Below are positions 8,964-17,951 of a DNA stretch of 64,000 nt, piece by piece. The notes under the pieces were generated by a model, which was given only the letters and a program-made list of their open reading frames with translations, had not been told where the DNA came from and made no database searches. Within the stretch, counting starts at the first letter, position 1. Each line of letters starts with the position of its first letter. Where the stretch lies: NCBI GenBank assembly GCA_963787345.1, contig CAWBCW010000011.1, positions 744,001 to 808,000 of the forward strand. The letters run 5' to 3'. The stretch comes from Bacillus_BD sp963787345 (GTDB lineage Bacteria > Bacillota > Bacilli > Bacillales > Cytobacillaceae). The position numbers and the translations under genes were made by a program.

Positions 8964-9198
8964 GCTTTTCACTCCTTATAAATTGACTCTTCCATTTATC
9001 ATACGAAAAGAGAAATGTTTTGCTTGAACATTTTGCCTATTGAAGGAACAAAGTGCGTTTAAATAAGTTGAAATTCTTTATTACAAATGAAAATCAACCC
9101 TCCAAATATTTGACATGAAAACCGTTATGGTGGGAAATGATAAACCTGTGCTTTAAAGAAAGGTGGCACGAATCATGAATTTGATGAGGAGGATTGCA

Positions 9199-9711
9199 AT
9201 GGGAATTTTAAGTGGAAATCCAACGGATGAACCGATGCATTATGGTGAAGTATTTGGAACATGGACATTTCTTTTAACGACAAAAGGGTTGATTGCCAGT
9301 TTCCAAACACATCTAAACCATGCAGGGGACGAAGACTTAAAAAAATTATTAGGTGAAGCGATTGAGGGCGGGCAACAGGAAATCAAATACATTGAAACGC
9401 TTTTAAAAGCAAATGGGATCGGGTTGCCGCCGTCACTTCCTGAACGGCCTGATGCTTGTCTAACAGATATTCCAGTCGGAGCACGGTTTACCGATCCGGA
9501 AATCTCTGCGATGTTAGCGGCTAGTATCTCCGCCGGCTTAGTATCATGCAGTATGATCATGGGACAATCGATACGGGAAGATATTGCGACCATGTTTGGC
9601 GGATTTCACGTTCAAAAAGCAACGCTTGGGGCAAAAGTACTGAGAATGAATAAAGAAAAAGGCTGGTTAATCCCTCCACCATTACACCATTATAAAGCGG
9701 ATGATTGTTAA
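9199..9711 (+). CDS. DUF3231 family protein (CotF-like)
   Basis: The protein has 170 residues from ATG 9199, chosen because GAGGAGG stands 6 bases upstream and MGILSGNPTDEPMHYGE is the conserved start of this family. Longer ATG/TTG starts add a poor N-terminus. The rest shows the family's ferritin-like helical pattern: FGTWTFLLTTKGLIASFQTH (about 19-38), then EIKYIETLLKANGIGLPP and DPEISAMLAASISAGLVSCS. DUF3231 proteins are common in Bacillaceae and related to the spore coat protein CotF. The biochemical role is unknown. It is followed by a terminator at 9725. Confidence 0.85.
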   Translation: MGILSGNPTDEPMHYGEVFGTWTFLLTTKGLIASFQTHLNHAGDEDLKKLLGEAIEGGQQEIKYIETLLKANGIGLPPSLPERPDACLTDIPVGARFTDPEISAMLAASISAGLVSCSMIMGQSIREDIATMFGGFHVQKATLGAKVLRMNKEKGWLIPPPLHHYKADDC

Positions 9712-9724
9712 AATGATCGAAGAG

Positions 9725-9750
9725 AGCTAGGAGATCCCTAGCTTTCTTTA
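9725..9750 (+). terminator. Terminator after the DUF3231 gene
   Basis: AGCTAGG (9725-9731) and CCTAGCT (9737-9743) form a short stem followed by a T-rich run. Confidence 0.6.
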
Positions 9751-9855
9751 TTTTTTCAAATCTTAATTGGTTTCATTTACTACTTGTAATAAAACATAAA
9801 ATACATGCTTCAATGGCAAAATCATAATATCAAATTTATAATGCAGGTGATTTTA

Positions 9856-10116
9856 GTGAATATCGAAAATTCTTCTTATCAACCAGGCGATATCGTTTAT
9901 GTTTTTTATCGAAATCCACATACGCAAACTGTAACAAATATTCAGGAAGCCGCAGTTGTTCAAAATCCAGACAAACCTGGCGAATTAGCGTTATTTCTTT
10001 ATGAAACATACTATCCATTATCTGAAGAGATGGCGGTTTACTCTACAGAAACAGAGGCAGAAGCAGCCTATAATTATTATTACGGCGGTTATGGCATAGA
10101 GGAGACTTTCCAATGA
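9856..10116 (+). CDS. splA: SplA, regulator of the spore photoproduct lyase operon
   Basis: The protein has 86 residues from GTG 9856, preceded by AGGTGA at a normal distance. An upstream TTG at 9805 lacks an RBS. SplA proteins share the motif YQPGDIVYVFYRNPHTQTV seen here (about residues 9-27) and a Tyr/Glu-rich C-terminus (EAEAAYNYYYGGYG). In Bacillus subtilis SplA lowers expression of splB. The gene overlaps splB by four bases (ATGA), indicating translational coupling in a forespore-expressed operon. Confidence 0.85.
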   Translation: MNIENSSYQPGDIVYVFYRNPHTQTVTNIQEAAVVQNPDKPGELALFLYETYYPLSEEMAVYSTETEAEAAYNYYYGGYGIEETFQ

Positions 10117-11138
10117 AACCATTTATGCCAAAACTCGTTTATTTTGAACCGAAAGCATTAGACTATCCATTAGGAGAAGAACTATTTAATAAATTTAAAA
10201 ACATGGATGTAGAAATTCGCTATACGACTTCCCACAATCAAGTTAGAAACTTACCTGGGGATAATGATTTTCAGAAATATCGGGTAGCGAAATCAACGTT
10301 AGTCGTCGGATTGAGAAAAACGCTTAAATTTGATACATCGAAGCCATCGGCGGAGTATGCGATTCCTTTTGCAACAGGCTGTATGGGTCATTGTCATTAT
10401 TGTTATTTACAAACGACAATGGGCAGTAAACCTTATATTCGTACGTATGTAAATGTAGAAGAGATTCTTGAACAGGCTGACAAATATATAGAAGAAAGGG
10501 CTCCTGAAATAACGAGGTTTGAAGCAGCTTGTACATCAGACATTGTCGGAATTGATCATTTAACCCATTCTTTGAAAAGAGCGATTGAACATTTTGGAGA
10601 ATCAGAGCATGGAAAGCTTCGATTTGTTACAAAATTTCATCATGTGGATCATCTCCTAGATGCAAAGCATAATGGAAAAACACGCTTTCGCTTTAGTATT
10701 AATGCGGATTATGTGATCAAAAACTTCGAGCCTGGAACATCTCCATTAGAAAAGAGATTAGAGGCAGCTGGTAAAGTAGCACGTGCAGGGTATCCGCTTG
10801 GATTTATCGTGGCCCCGATTTATCTTCATGAAGGTTGGGAAGAAGGGTATCATCATATGTTCGAGCGTCTTGATGCTGAATTACCTCCTGAGGCGAGGGA
10901 GGATTTAACCTTTGAATTCATCCAACATCGTTTTACAAAACCAGCGAAACGAGTGATTGAAAAAAACTATCCAATGACAAAGTTGGAATTAGATGAGGAA
11001 AAAAGGCGGTACAAATGGGGAAAGTATGGAATTGGAAAATACATTTATCAAAAAGAAGAGGAAGCAGATATAAAAACTCATTTACAAAGTTATATGGAAA
11101 CGTTTTTCCCTAATGCAAAATTAGAATACTTTACTTAA
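10113..11138 (+). CDS. splB: Spore photoproduct lyase
   Basis: The protein has 341 residues, the normal SplB length. The radical-SAM cluster motif CMGHCHYC (C-x3-C-x2-C, about residues 90-97) binds the 4Fe-4S cluster, and a later AACTSDIVGID segment carries the conserved hydrogen-donating cysteine (about 140). The C-terminal RRYKWGKYGIGKYIY block is also typical. The enzyme uses S-adenosylmethionine to reverse the spore photoproduct (5-thyminyl-5,6-dihydrothymine) in germinating spore DNA. It is co-transcribed with splA and followed by a terminator. Confidence 0.97.
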   Translation: MKPFMPKLVYFEPKALDYPLGEELFNKFKNMDVEIRYTTSHNQVRNLPGDNDFQKYRVAKSTLVVGLRKTLKFDTSKPSAEYAIPFATGCMGHCHYCYLQTTMGSKPYIRTYVNVEEILEQADKYIEERAPEITRFEAACTSDIVGIDHLTHSLKRAIEHFGESEHGKLRFVTKFHHVDHLLDAKHNGKTRFRFSINADYVIKNFEPGTSPLEKRLEAAGKVARAGYPLGFIVAPIYLHEGWEEGYHHMFERLDAELPPEAREDLTFEFIQHRFTKPAKRVIEKNYPMTKLELDEEKRRYKWGKYGIGKYIYQKEEEADIKTHLQSYMETFFPNAKLEYFT

Positions 11139-11141
11139 ATG

Positions 11142-11182
11142 AAAACATCCATCAAGAGGAAAATCTTATGATGGATGTTTTT
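11142..11182 (+). terminator. Terminator after splAB
   Basis: AAAACATCCATCA pairs with TGATGGATGTTTTT across a loop of 14 nt. It lies directly after the splB stop. Confidence 0.75.
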
Positions 11183-11257
11183 ATTTCATTTCATGATAAG
11201 AATGCGCATGCATAAAGAAGGTGGACTCAGGAAGTATTCAATTTTTTTACTTGGAAC

Positions 11258-11365
11258 TTATAATCGAACAGTTGGAAGGCATATAATTCCACAGAAGTAA
11301 GATAAATCAGCGCTGATGCAAATGCCTGTTCTAACTAAATCCTCCTCTTATTCATAGTACCCCAT
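11258..11365 (-). pseudogene. CotY/CotZ gene reduced to its two ends
   Basis: The minus strand from ATG 11365 reads MGYYE, a stop, then EEDLVRTGICISADLSY and FCGIICLPTVRL up to TAA 11258-11260. The first residues match the MNYHEEE start of the gene at 8963. The rest matches its last 30 residues (EDLVRTGICINVDLSCFCG). The upstream DNA (to about 11480) is also clearly related to that in front of 8963, including a GCTTGAACATT stretch. About 500 bp of coding sequence between the ends has been deleted. Confidence 0.75.
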
Positions 11366-11582
11366 GTCATTCCTTTCTTATAAATTGACTATTCTTTTTA
11401 CAATACGACAGGGGAATGATTTAGCTTGAACATTGGCCTGTTAGAGGAACAATGTGTGTTTATCAAGATTAAGGACTATTCAAGTTTTTGATGGATTTCA
11501 AAAACACTGATAAATGCCTAAACAATTTTTAAAATTTAGAATAGGATAAGGAAGTATAACACTTTTCTTAAGGGGATTGGAA

Positions 11583-12452
11583 ATGAAAGGAATTATTATA
11601 GCTGGGGGTAAAGGTTCGAGACTGAGTCCATTAACAAAGGTCATATCAAAATGTTTGCTGCCAGTTTATGACAAACCCATGATCTATTATCCACTTTCCA
11701 TTTTGATGGAGGCTGGTATAAGAGAAATCCTTATTATTACAACACCTCAGGACAAGAAGCGGTTTATTACGTTATTAGGAGACGGGTCTCAATTAGGAAT
11801 AAATCTCAGTTATGAAGTCGAGTGTGAACCAAAAGGAATTGGACAGGCATTTATCATTGGTAAAGAATTTATAGATAGAGATCAGGTGGCCTTAATTCTA
11901 GGTGACAGTTTTTTTTATGGAGAATCTCTACCTTCTCATTTAAAAAAAGCAATGGAAAGAAGAGCTGGGGCGACGATTTTTAGTCGTTATGTTCAAAATC
12001 CAGAAAGATTTGGGGTTGTTTGCGTGAATCAGGAAGGACGCGCTATTTCAATTGAAGAGAAACCAACTGTACCAAAGTCAAATCGGGCAGTTACAGGCTT
12101 ATATTTTTATGATCATCATGTTGTTGAAATAGCCAGCAATCTTGAACCATCCCAACGAGGTGAATTAGAAATAACCGATATTAATAAGGTTTACTTAGAT
12201 GAAAATAGATTACATGTAGAAGCGTTAGGAAATGACATCACTTGGTATGATACAGGAACCGTTTTATCATTAACGAGTGCTGCTAAGTTTATTGAGGAGA
12301 CTGAAAAGCACCTGAACACCAAAATAGGATGTATTGAAGAGACTGCGCTCAATAAAGGTTTTATTACCTATGAACAATTCATTTCATTATCGAAACCTCT
12401 ATCAAAAAGTGATTACGGGCAATACTTATTGAATTTAGCACAAAGAGGATAG
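11583..12452 (+). CDS. rfbA: Glucose-1-phosphate thymidylyltransferase
   Basis: The protein has 289 residues from ATG 11583, with AAGGGGATT just upstream. The nucleotidyltransferase signature GGKGSRLSPLTK (about 8-19) is followed by KCLLPVYDKPMIYYPLS, GDSFFYGESL, EEKPTVPKSN and DITWYDTGTVLSL. It makes dTDP-glucose from dTTP and glucose 1-phosphate, the first step to dTDP-L-rhamnose and related 6-deoxysugars. rfbC lies at the left edge of the window. The pathway genes have been split by inserted DNA or were always separate transcription units. It starts the glycosylation block that runs to 26 kb. Confidence 0.95.
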   Translation: MKGIIIAGGKGSRLSPLTKVISKCLLPVYDKPMIYYPLSILMEAGIREILIITTPQDKKRFITLLGDGSQLGINLSYEVECEPKGIGQAFIIGKEFIDRDQVALILGDSFFYGESLPSHLKKAMERRAGATIFSRYVQNPERFGVVCVNQEGRAISIEEKPTVPKSNRAVTGLYFYDHHVVEIASNLEPSQRGELEITDINKVYLDENRLHVEALGNDITWYDTGTVLSLTSAAKFIEETEKHLNTKIGCIEETALNKGFITYEQFISLSKPLSKSDYGQYLLNLAQRG

Positions 12453-12549
12453 GTGCATATAATAAAATGGTTTAGATGCTATATTTCTAATATATTAAAA
12501 TATCTGTACTTTAAGGGGAGAAGAATAATTATTGGGGGCAAAGGGTTCA

Positions 12550-13632
12550 ATGAGTCGGCCGTATGTAGGAATATTGGTAGACAGTAGGATTTATAAGGCA
12601 ATACCTAGCGGAAAAACAGGATTTGAAAGGATTTCTTTTTATGAAGAAGCAGGAATCGTACATGAATGTATCCCTTGTTTTTTTCAGTTAAGGGATATTG
12701 TATTAGAAAAAGATCAAGTTCAGGCCTATGTAAAAGGTAAAAATAACCTATACACAAAACAGCATATCCCCATTCCTAAAGTGATTCATAATCGTGCTTT
12801 TACTAAGTCAAATCGTAATAAATATAAACTTCAGCAGGTACTGGAGAAAGGGATTATTATTTTTAATGAACAGACTCGATATCGTAAATTACAAATCCAT
12901 GAGCTCCTTTCAGAGGACTCGATGTTGCAAAGCTATTTACCATTTACATTAAGAGCAACCGAAGAGAATATCCTTCATATGTTAGGTCAATATGATACGC
13001 TTATTATTAAACCAAATAACGGTAGTTTAGGTCATGGGGTCATGAAAATGACGAAAGTAAAGGATCGGTATGAATGGATGTTTCTTGATAAAGGAACAAA
13101 GACATATAAAAGTATTTTATTTAACAATAAATTACCAACAGAATTAACAAATATATTAAAAAAGCGCATGTATATTGTTCAACAAAGAATTCCATTGGCA
13201 TGTTATCAAGGTCACCCATTTGACTTACGAGTATCCGTTCAAAAAAATGGAACAGGAAATTGGCAAGTCACTGGAATTGTAGGGAAAGTTGCGGGTAAGA
13301 ATCTTTACGTAACGAATGTAGCGAGAGGAGGAACCGTACAACCACTTCAAGTCCTTTTAGCAAATAAGAATTTAATATTAGAAGAAGTCTGTAGTGAGGT
13401 TGAGAACATTTCATTAAAAGTAGCAGAGCGGTTATCAAGCAAATTAAATGGATTAGCAGATATTGGACTGGATATTGGGATTACAGAACAGGGATTTCCA
13501 ATGTTTATTGAATGTAATTGCAGAGATCTTCGGTATGCCTTTCGTAATGCAAAAATGATAAAAACGTGGAAGAACACTTATATGACACCAATTGCATATG
13601 CACGATATCTCCTAGATAAACAACCAATATGA
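12550..13632 (+). CDS. YheC/YheD-family ATP-grasp protein
   Basis: The protein has 360 residues from ATG 12550. A TTG six codons earlier is an alternative. It follows the YheC/YheD plan: an N-terminal VGILVDSRIYKAI domain, PKVIHNRA (about 80), the ATP-grasp core DTLIIKPNNGSLGHGV (about 150-165), YIVQQRIPLACYQGHPFDLR, VTNVARGGTV and the metal/substrate end FPMFIECNCRDLRYAFR. Members are endospore coat-associated proteins in Bacillaceae. The ATP-grasp fold implies a carboxylate-amine/thiol ligase, but no substrate is known. It lies between rfbA and a CotY/CotZ-like gene. A repeated structured element follows at 13684. Confidence 0.85.
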   Translation: MSRPYVGILVDSRIYKAIPSGKTGFERISFYEEAGIVHECIPCFFQLRDIVLEKDQVQAYVKGKNNLYTKQHIPIPKVIHNRAFTKSNRNKYKLQQVLEKGIIIFNEQTRYRKLQIHELLSEDSMLQSYLPFTLRATEENILHMLGQYDTLIIKPNNGSLGHGVMKMTKVKDRYEWMFLDKGTKTYKSILFNNKLPTELTNILKKRMYIVQQRIPLACYQGHPFDLRVSVQKNGTGNWQVTGIVGKVAGKNLYVTNVARGGTVQPLQVLLANKNLILEEVCSEVENISLKVAERLSSKLNGLADIGLDIGITEQGFPMFIECNCRDLRYAFRNAKMIKTWKNTYMTPIAYARYLLDKQPI

Positions 13633-13683
13633 AGGAACAATCAAAATAGACTGCACATAAGATGAAATAAGGCAGTTTGCCAC

Positions 13684-13886
13684 GTCATGACAGGCAGTTT
13701 GACCCCTACTTCAAGATTAAGGGTGAAAATGAAAAAGAAATAGGTAGGGGTTAAACTGCCTGTAAAGACCTGAATAATGAACACAGACTAAATACGGCTG
13801 AGGCAACGTCTGCGTGACAGCATGCTGCTGGTCTCAACTAACCTATCAGTGGGGGATGAAGAAAACCCTTCTGATGGAAGTTTCAT
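13684..13886 (+). mobile_element. Structured 200-nt repeat, copy 1 (IS200/IS605-like ends, no transposase)
   Basis: The left part is a long palindrome (CAGGCAGTTTGACCCCTAC at 13691-13709 with its near-complement at 13744-13762). The right part has a palindromic CAGCATGCTG, then a CTATCAGTGGGGG...CCC hairpin, and ends GATGGAAGTTTCAT. A second copy lies at 39817-40020. The two share most of their right half. The right end resembles the guide-RNA scaffold encoded at the end of IS200/IS605 tnpB elements, while no tnpA or tnpB is present. Either a minimal non-autonomous element or an orphan guide RNA would fit. This is inferred from pattern memory, not from a search. Confidence 0.5.
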
Positions 13887-13914
13887 CTTATGGAGGATGG
13901 GAAAATGGGTAGAT

Positions 13915-14364
13915 ATGATAACTGAGATGAATGTGACAGGAATATGTGATGTATTAGAGGAGTTAAAATTTTTACAGGATTATCTTAAAAATTTTAAAAC
14001 GAAATATTTTGGACATTTATTTTCAAAAATAGCCGGTGTTGATACTCTCCCATTTATGTTGTTTACAAAAGATGGACCTTTAAAATTAGTGGGGGTTTAT
14101 CAAAATGATTATTCAAATAAGAAAGAATGTTTTGTAACTTCCATTTTTCGAATTGAAGAGATTGACCGTGAAACTTGTGATGCAACGATTTCATTGCTTG
14201 TTCCATTGGATATCCATGGCCATGTTACAGATTCCCATTGTGATTTAATCATGTTAAAGAAAACCTCTTCATGTCTAACCATTAATTTGAAAGACTGCTG
14301 TGGAATCCAGCTTCTCGATACGGAGTTACTCAAGAGAGAAATCATCATTGAACCTAAATGGTAG
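13915..14364 (+). CDS. CotY/CotZ-like spore coat protein
   Basis: The protein has 149 residues from ATG 13915. In-frame ATGs at 13897 and 13927 are alternatives and none has an ideal RBS, since GGAGG at 13892 stands 17 nt from 13915. The pattern matches CotY/CotZ proteins: GICDVLEELKFLQDYL, LPFMLFTKDGPLKLVGVYQ, CFVTSIFRIEEIDRETCDA and the end SCLTINLKDCCGIQLLD. It is therefore a probable coat or exosporium structural protein. The upstream region is occupied by the structured repeat that ends at 13886, which may have displaced the native promoter or start. Confidence 0.7.
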   Translation: MITEMNVTGICDVLEELKFLQDYLKNFKTKYFGHLFSKIAGVDTLPFMLFTKDGPLKLVGVYQNDYSNKKECFVTSIFRIEEIDRETCDATISLLVPLDIHGHVTDSHCDLIMLKKTSSCLTINLKDCCGIQLLDTELLKREIIIEPKW

Positions 14365-14681
14365 TCAATTGCCGTAATCGATTGTGTATAATTCATCACT
14401 TGTAAAGATACTTTGGGAGATCGTATCTAGTTCAAGATGTTGCGGAAGCATGATTTCTAAAAAGCTTATTCCATTGAGGAATAGGCTTTTATTTATTTCA
14501 GGAGAGTCATAAAGAATTCGATCTCAAAAAAGGGAACTTCGTCCAACCCTTTTTTATTGATAAGACATAGTATGTTTAATGATTCAAAAGAAATTTAATA
14601 TTCCCATTTTAAGTTGGTGTAAATATGAATAAGGATGAGCCATAAAGAATTTATAAATTTGAAAAAGAAAGGAATATTAAG
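14365..14681. other. Intergenic region with two hairpins
   Basis: It holds a terminator-like hairpin at 14461-14491 (AAAGCTTATTCC with GGAATAGGCTTT) closing the upstream coat gene. A second stem lies at 14526-14555 (AAAAAAGGG with CCCTTTTTT). The remainder presumably contains the promoter of the rfbG operon. I see no gene. Confidence 0.6.
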
Positions 14682-15773
14682 GTGGTTAATGCAAGTTTTT
14701 GGAAAAACAAAAAAGTATTTATTACAGGTCATACAGGATTTAAAGGTTCTTGGTTAAGTCTATGGCTTCATTTTTTAGGTGCAAAAGTGACTGGGTACAG
14801 TTTAAAGCCGCCAACTTCACCAAGTTTATTTGAGTTATGTCGATTAGAACAGTTAATTCCTACTCACTATGCTGATATTAGAGACAAAGATACGTTACAA
14901 GCTGCGATCAAGAATGCGGAGCCGGATATTGTGATTCACATGGCTGCACAGCCATTAGTGAGAGCATCTTATCATAATCCCGTTGACACCTACGCCACTA
15001 ATGTGATGGGAACCGTTCACTTATTAGAAGCGGTAAGGATGGCTGTTCATAATGGGATTCCAGTAAAAGCAGTCGTGAATGTAACAACGGATAAATGTTA
15101 CAGCAATCAAGAATGGCCATGGGGATACCGAGAAACAGATAGGTTAGGTGGATATGATCCCTATTCCAATAGTAAAGCCTGTTCTGAATTCGTTACAGAT
15201 GCATATCGAAATTCTTTTTTTAATGTGAAGGATTATGAAATACATGGGGTAGGAGTAGCATCTGCTAGAGCCGGAAATGTCATAGGCGGAGGGGATTGGG
15301 CAGATGATCGATTGATTCCGGATTGTTTAAGGACACTTATAAAAGGAGAAGTAATCGAGGTTAGAAATCCACATGCGATTCGTCCTTGGCAGCATGTGCT
15401 TGATCCTTTAAGCGGCTATTTAACATTAGCAGAACATCTATATGAAAATGGACCTGAATATTCGGAAGGATGGAATTTTGGTCCTGATGACGGGGATGGA
15501 AAAACGGTTGAATCGATTGTAAAAATCATTTGTTCTAAATGGGGATCACATGCTTCCTATACGGTAATGAAAGGCCCTCATCCACATGAGGCTCATTATT
15601 TAAGATTGGATTGTTCAAAAGCAAAATTAAAATTAAGCTGGTATCCAAAATGGAATGTTGAGCAGGCGATTGACAAAATTATTGAATGGACAGAGGGATA
15701 CTTAGGTAACCATGATGTAAGAACTATTTGCTTAAAACAAATCGAAGAATTTCATCATGAAAAGGTTGTGTAA
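14682..15773 (+). CDS. rfbG: CDP-glucose 4,6-dehydratase
   Basis: The protein has 363 residues, normal for RfbG, from GTG 14682 behind AAGAAAGGA. It is a short-chain dehydrogenase-type enzyme: Rossmann motif ITGHTGFKGSWLSLWL (about 14-29), HMAAQPLVRASY, the catalytic VTTDKCYSNQEWPWG (about 132-146), and YDPYSNSKACSE with the YxxxK pair. It converts CDP-glucose to CDP-4-keto-6-deoxyglucose, the precursor of 3,6-dideoxyhexoses and branched sugars. Its partner rfbF lies at 19993, in the same orientation with three genes between. The next gene begins 2 bases after its stop. Confidence 0.93.
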   Translation: MVNASFWKNKKVFITGHTGFKGSWLSLWLHFLGAKVTGYSLKPPTSPSLFELCRLEQLIPTHYADIRDKDTLQAAIKNAEPDIVIHMAAQPLVRASYHNPVDTYATNVMGTVHLLEAVRMAVHNGIPVKAVVNVTTDKCYSNQEWPWGYRETDRLGGYDPYSNSKACSEFVTDAYRNSFFNVKDYEIHGVGVASARAGNVIGGGDWADDRLIPDCLRTLIKGEVIEVRNPHAIRPWQHVLDPLSGYLTLAEHLYENGPEYSEGWNFGPDDGDGKTVESIVKIICSKWGSHASYTVMKGPHPHEAHYLRLDCSKAKLKLSWYPKWNVEQAIDKIIEWTEGYLGNHDVRTICLKQIEEFHHEKVV

Positions 15774-15775
15774 TC

Positions 15776-17674
15776 ATGACATCTTTTCGTTTTGTTGTTG
15801 TGGGTGACCGCTCAAGTAATAATGAGGCTGAATTTCGGCTCGTGTTAGAAAAAATAAAAAACCTGCCCGTTCAACCTGAAGTTATTCTGTTTGTTGGTGA
15901 CTTAATATTCGGCCACTCCCCAGCTGTTGAATTTCAGAGATGGAAAGAAATTGTCAGTGATTACTTTCCGATCTCCAAAGTATTTCCTGCATTTGGCAAT
16001 CACGATAGCGATGAAACAATTTTTAGCTATATGTTTCCTCATCTTCCGAACAATCAACTTTCTGATTATCAAAGGACCGTTTATTATTTTGATGTGAATA
16101 ATACTCGTTTTATCGTTCTGAACTCTGATCGTAGAGACTACAATAATCATTACACGATTGGTTGTGAGCAAAGGGTTTGGCTGGAAGGACTCTTAAAAAA
16201 CAATGATAAAGCTCATACTTTTGTTTTATTCCATGTACCAGCATTTCCAATTGGACATCATTATGGAGATTCTCTTAATGTTAATCAGAAAGAAAGAGAT
16301 GCCCTATGGAAAGTTCTAGATAAATATGGAGTTAGCGCCGTATTTGTTGGCCATGAACATAACTATAATCGGAGACTGATTGATCATTCTTTTAGCAGCA
16401 AGTATAGCACATTTAAAAACTTCATTTATCAACTAACCGTTGGGGTAAGTGGTTCTCTTCCAAGTATGAGGGTGTTTGATTCTAAAAATTTGCAGGCAGG
16501 GCCCTTTGGGGATCAGCAATATTTAATCGTTGATATTTTCGATGATTGGGCAGCGTTCACGGTTAATAATATTCATAATGATCAACTTGATTTTTTTATT
16601 CACCACTCAACAAAAAAGCATCATCTATTACAAGAAAGTCTAATAAAAATTGGGGATAGTTGGAAGTATTTAGATGATGGTTCTGATCAAGGGGATCAGT
16701 GGAGAAATAATAGCTTTAATGATTCTGCTTGGTTTAGCGGACTGACTAAACTCGGTTATGGAGATGGAAATGAATTCACGATCGTTAGCTATGGTTCCAA
16801 GGAAAACAAACCAATTACAACCTACTTTAGAAAGGCCTTTGCGATCGAAAATCCATCAGATTACCAAAACATCCATCTTAAGGTTTTAAAAGTTGATGGT
16901 GCGATTGTGTATGTAAATGGGGTAGAAGTGTTCCGCAGTAACATGCCTAAAGGACCGGTGAACTATAAAACCTTAGCAAATGCTGCTCTCAAAGATTACG
17001 AGGAAATCCTCTTTCTTGATGAGATGATTCGTCCAAATCTGCTTTTACAAGGGAAGAATATCATCGCAGCAGAAGTTCATAAATGGGATCCTTCCAGTTC
17101 AGATATGGGTTTTAGTTTGGAGCTTACAGGGATAAAAAAAGCACCTGAATCTCAGGCACTTATTCCTTTTCGGTCTGAGTGGAAGTATTGGGATCATGGG
17201 CCAGGTCTAGATACAACCTGGAAGTACCCTTCGTTTAATGATGCCGTTTGGAAGGCTGGACCCGCGATACTTGGATATGGGGATGGAGATGGAGATGAAG
17301 CTACCCTATTAAGCTACGGTCTAAATCCTTACCAAAAACACATCACGTACTATTTTCGAAAGAACTTTTCGATCAACAGTCCATTAGACTATGAATCCTT
17401 AACTCTCAAATTATTAAGAGATGATGGGGCAGTCGTTTATGTTAATGGGATAGAAGTATTAAGAACCAATCTGCCTCCGGGTTCGATTGCCTATCATACT
17501 TTAGCTAATTCTCCTATTTATTTTATAGAAGATAATCTTGTGATTAGAAAAATCAGTCCTCATTTTTTAAAAGCTGGCGCTAACGTCATTGCAGTCGAAA
17601 TCCATCAAATTTCTCAAACAAGTTCAGATATTAGTTTTGATTTGGAATTAGTAGGAAATGGTCGGCTTTATTAG
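15776..17674 (+). CDS. Metallophosphoesterase with two C-terminal repeat domains
   Basis: The protein has 632 residues, starting 2 bases after rfbG. Residues about 1-270 form a calcineurin-like phosphoesterase: VVVGDRSSN, FVGDLIFGHS, PAFGNHDSD, FVLFHVPAFP and FVGHEHNYNR supply most of the metal ligands. Two copies of a domain of about 165 residues follow (about 290-455 and 465-630), each opening WKYxDxGxxxxxxW, then LGYGDG, TYFRKxF, a VYVNGxEVxR stretch and a closing SSDxxFxLEL. These look like beta-sandwich, galactose-binding-like modules. There is no signal peptide. A role on a phosphorylated cell- or spore-surface glycan is possible from context, but the substrate is unknown. Confidence 0.8.
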   Translation: MTSFRFVVVGDRSSNNEAEFRLVLEKIKNLPVQPEVILFVGDLIFGHSPAVEFQRWKEIVSDYFPISKVFPAFGNHDSDETIFSYMFPHLPNNQLSDYQRTVYYFDVNNTRFIVLNSDRRDYNNHYTIGCEQRVWLEGLLKNNDKAHTFVLFHVPAFPIGHHYGDSLNVNQKERDALWKVLDKYGVSAVFVGHEHNYNRRLIDHSFSSKYSTFKNFIYQLTVGVSGSLPSMRVFDSKNLQAGPFGDQQYLIVDIFDDWAAFTVNNIHNDQLDFFIHHSTKKHHLLQESLIKIGDSWKYLDDGSDQGDQWRNNSFNDSAWFSGLTKLGYGDGNEFTIVSYGSKENKPITTYFRKAFAIENPSDYQNIHLKVLKVDGAIVYVNGVEVFRSNMPKGPVNYKTLANAALKDYEEILFLDEMIRPNLLLQGKNIIAAEVHKWDPSSSDMGFSLELTGIKKAPESQALIPFRSEWKYWDHGPGLDTTWKYPSFNDAVWKAGPAILGYGDGDGDEATLLSYGLNPYQKHITYYFRKNFSINSPLDYESLTLKLLRDDGAVVYVNGIEVLRTNLPPGSIAYHTLANSPIYFIEDNLVIRKISPHFLKAGANVIAVEIHQISQTSSDISFDLELVGNGRLY

Positions 17675-17951
17675 TGCCGGAGTATTTGAAGCTAGGCGTA
17701 TAGTAACAATTAATGAGGTTAAACCGAAGATATAATAGCTCAAATTATGCCCTTGTATCGGATGTAGAGAGAGAAGCTGAATGCAACTAGGTCAAAACCT
17801 ATTTTGCTATTAGTTGATTATTACTCAGTAACATTCATCGAATAAAACATATAGTGTATTAGGTTTAGTCTCTGTTTTTTCAAAACTCGTAAATAATGTT
17901 TAGGATGATGAGTGGAAACACATGAGTAAAAAGGAGGGGAGAACCTTAACG

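Noticed and set aside
8656..8981. Two overlapping plus-strand ORFs opposite the cotY/cotZ gene
   Set aside because: Low-complexity antisense of the HKDKDD repeats. The minus strand has RBS and CotY/CotZ motifs.
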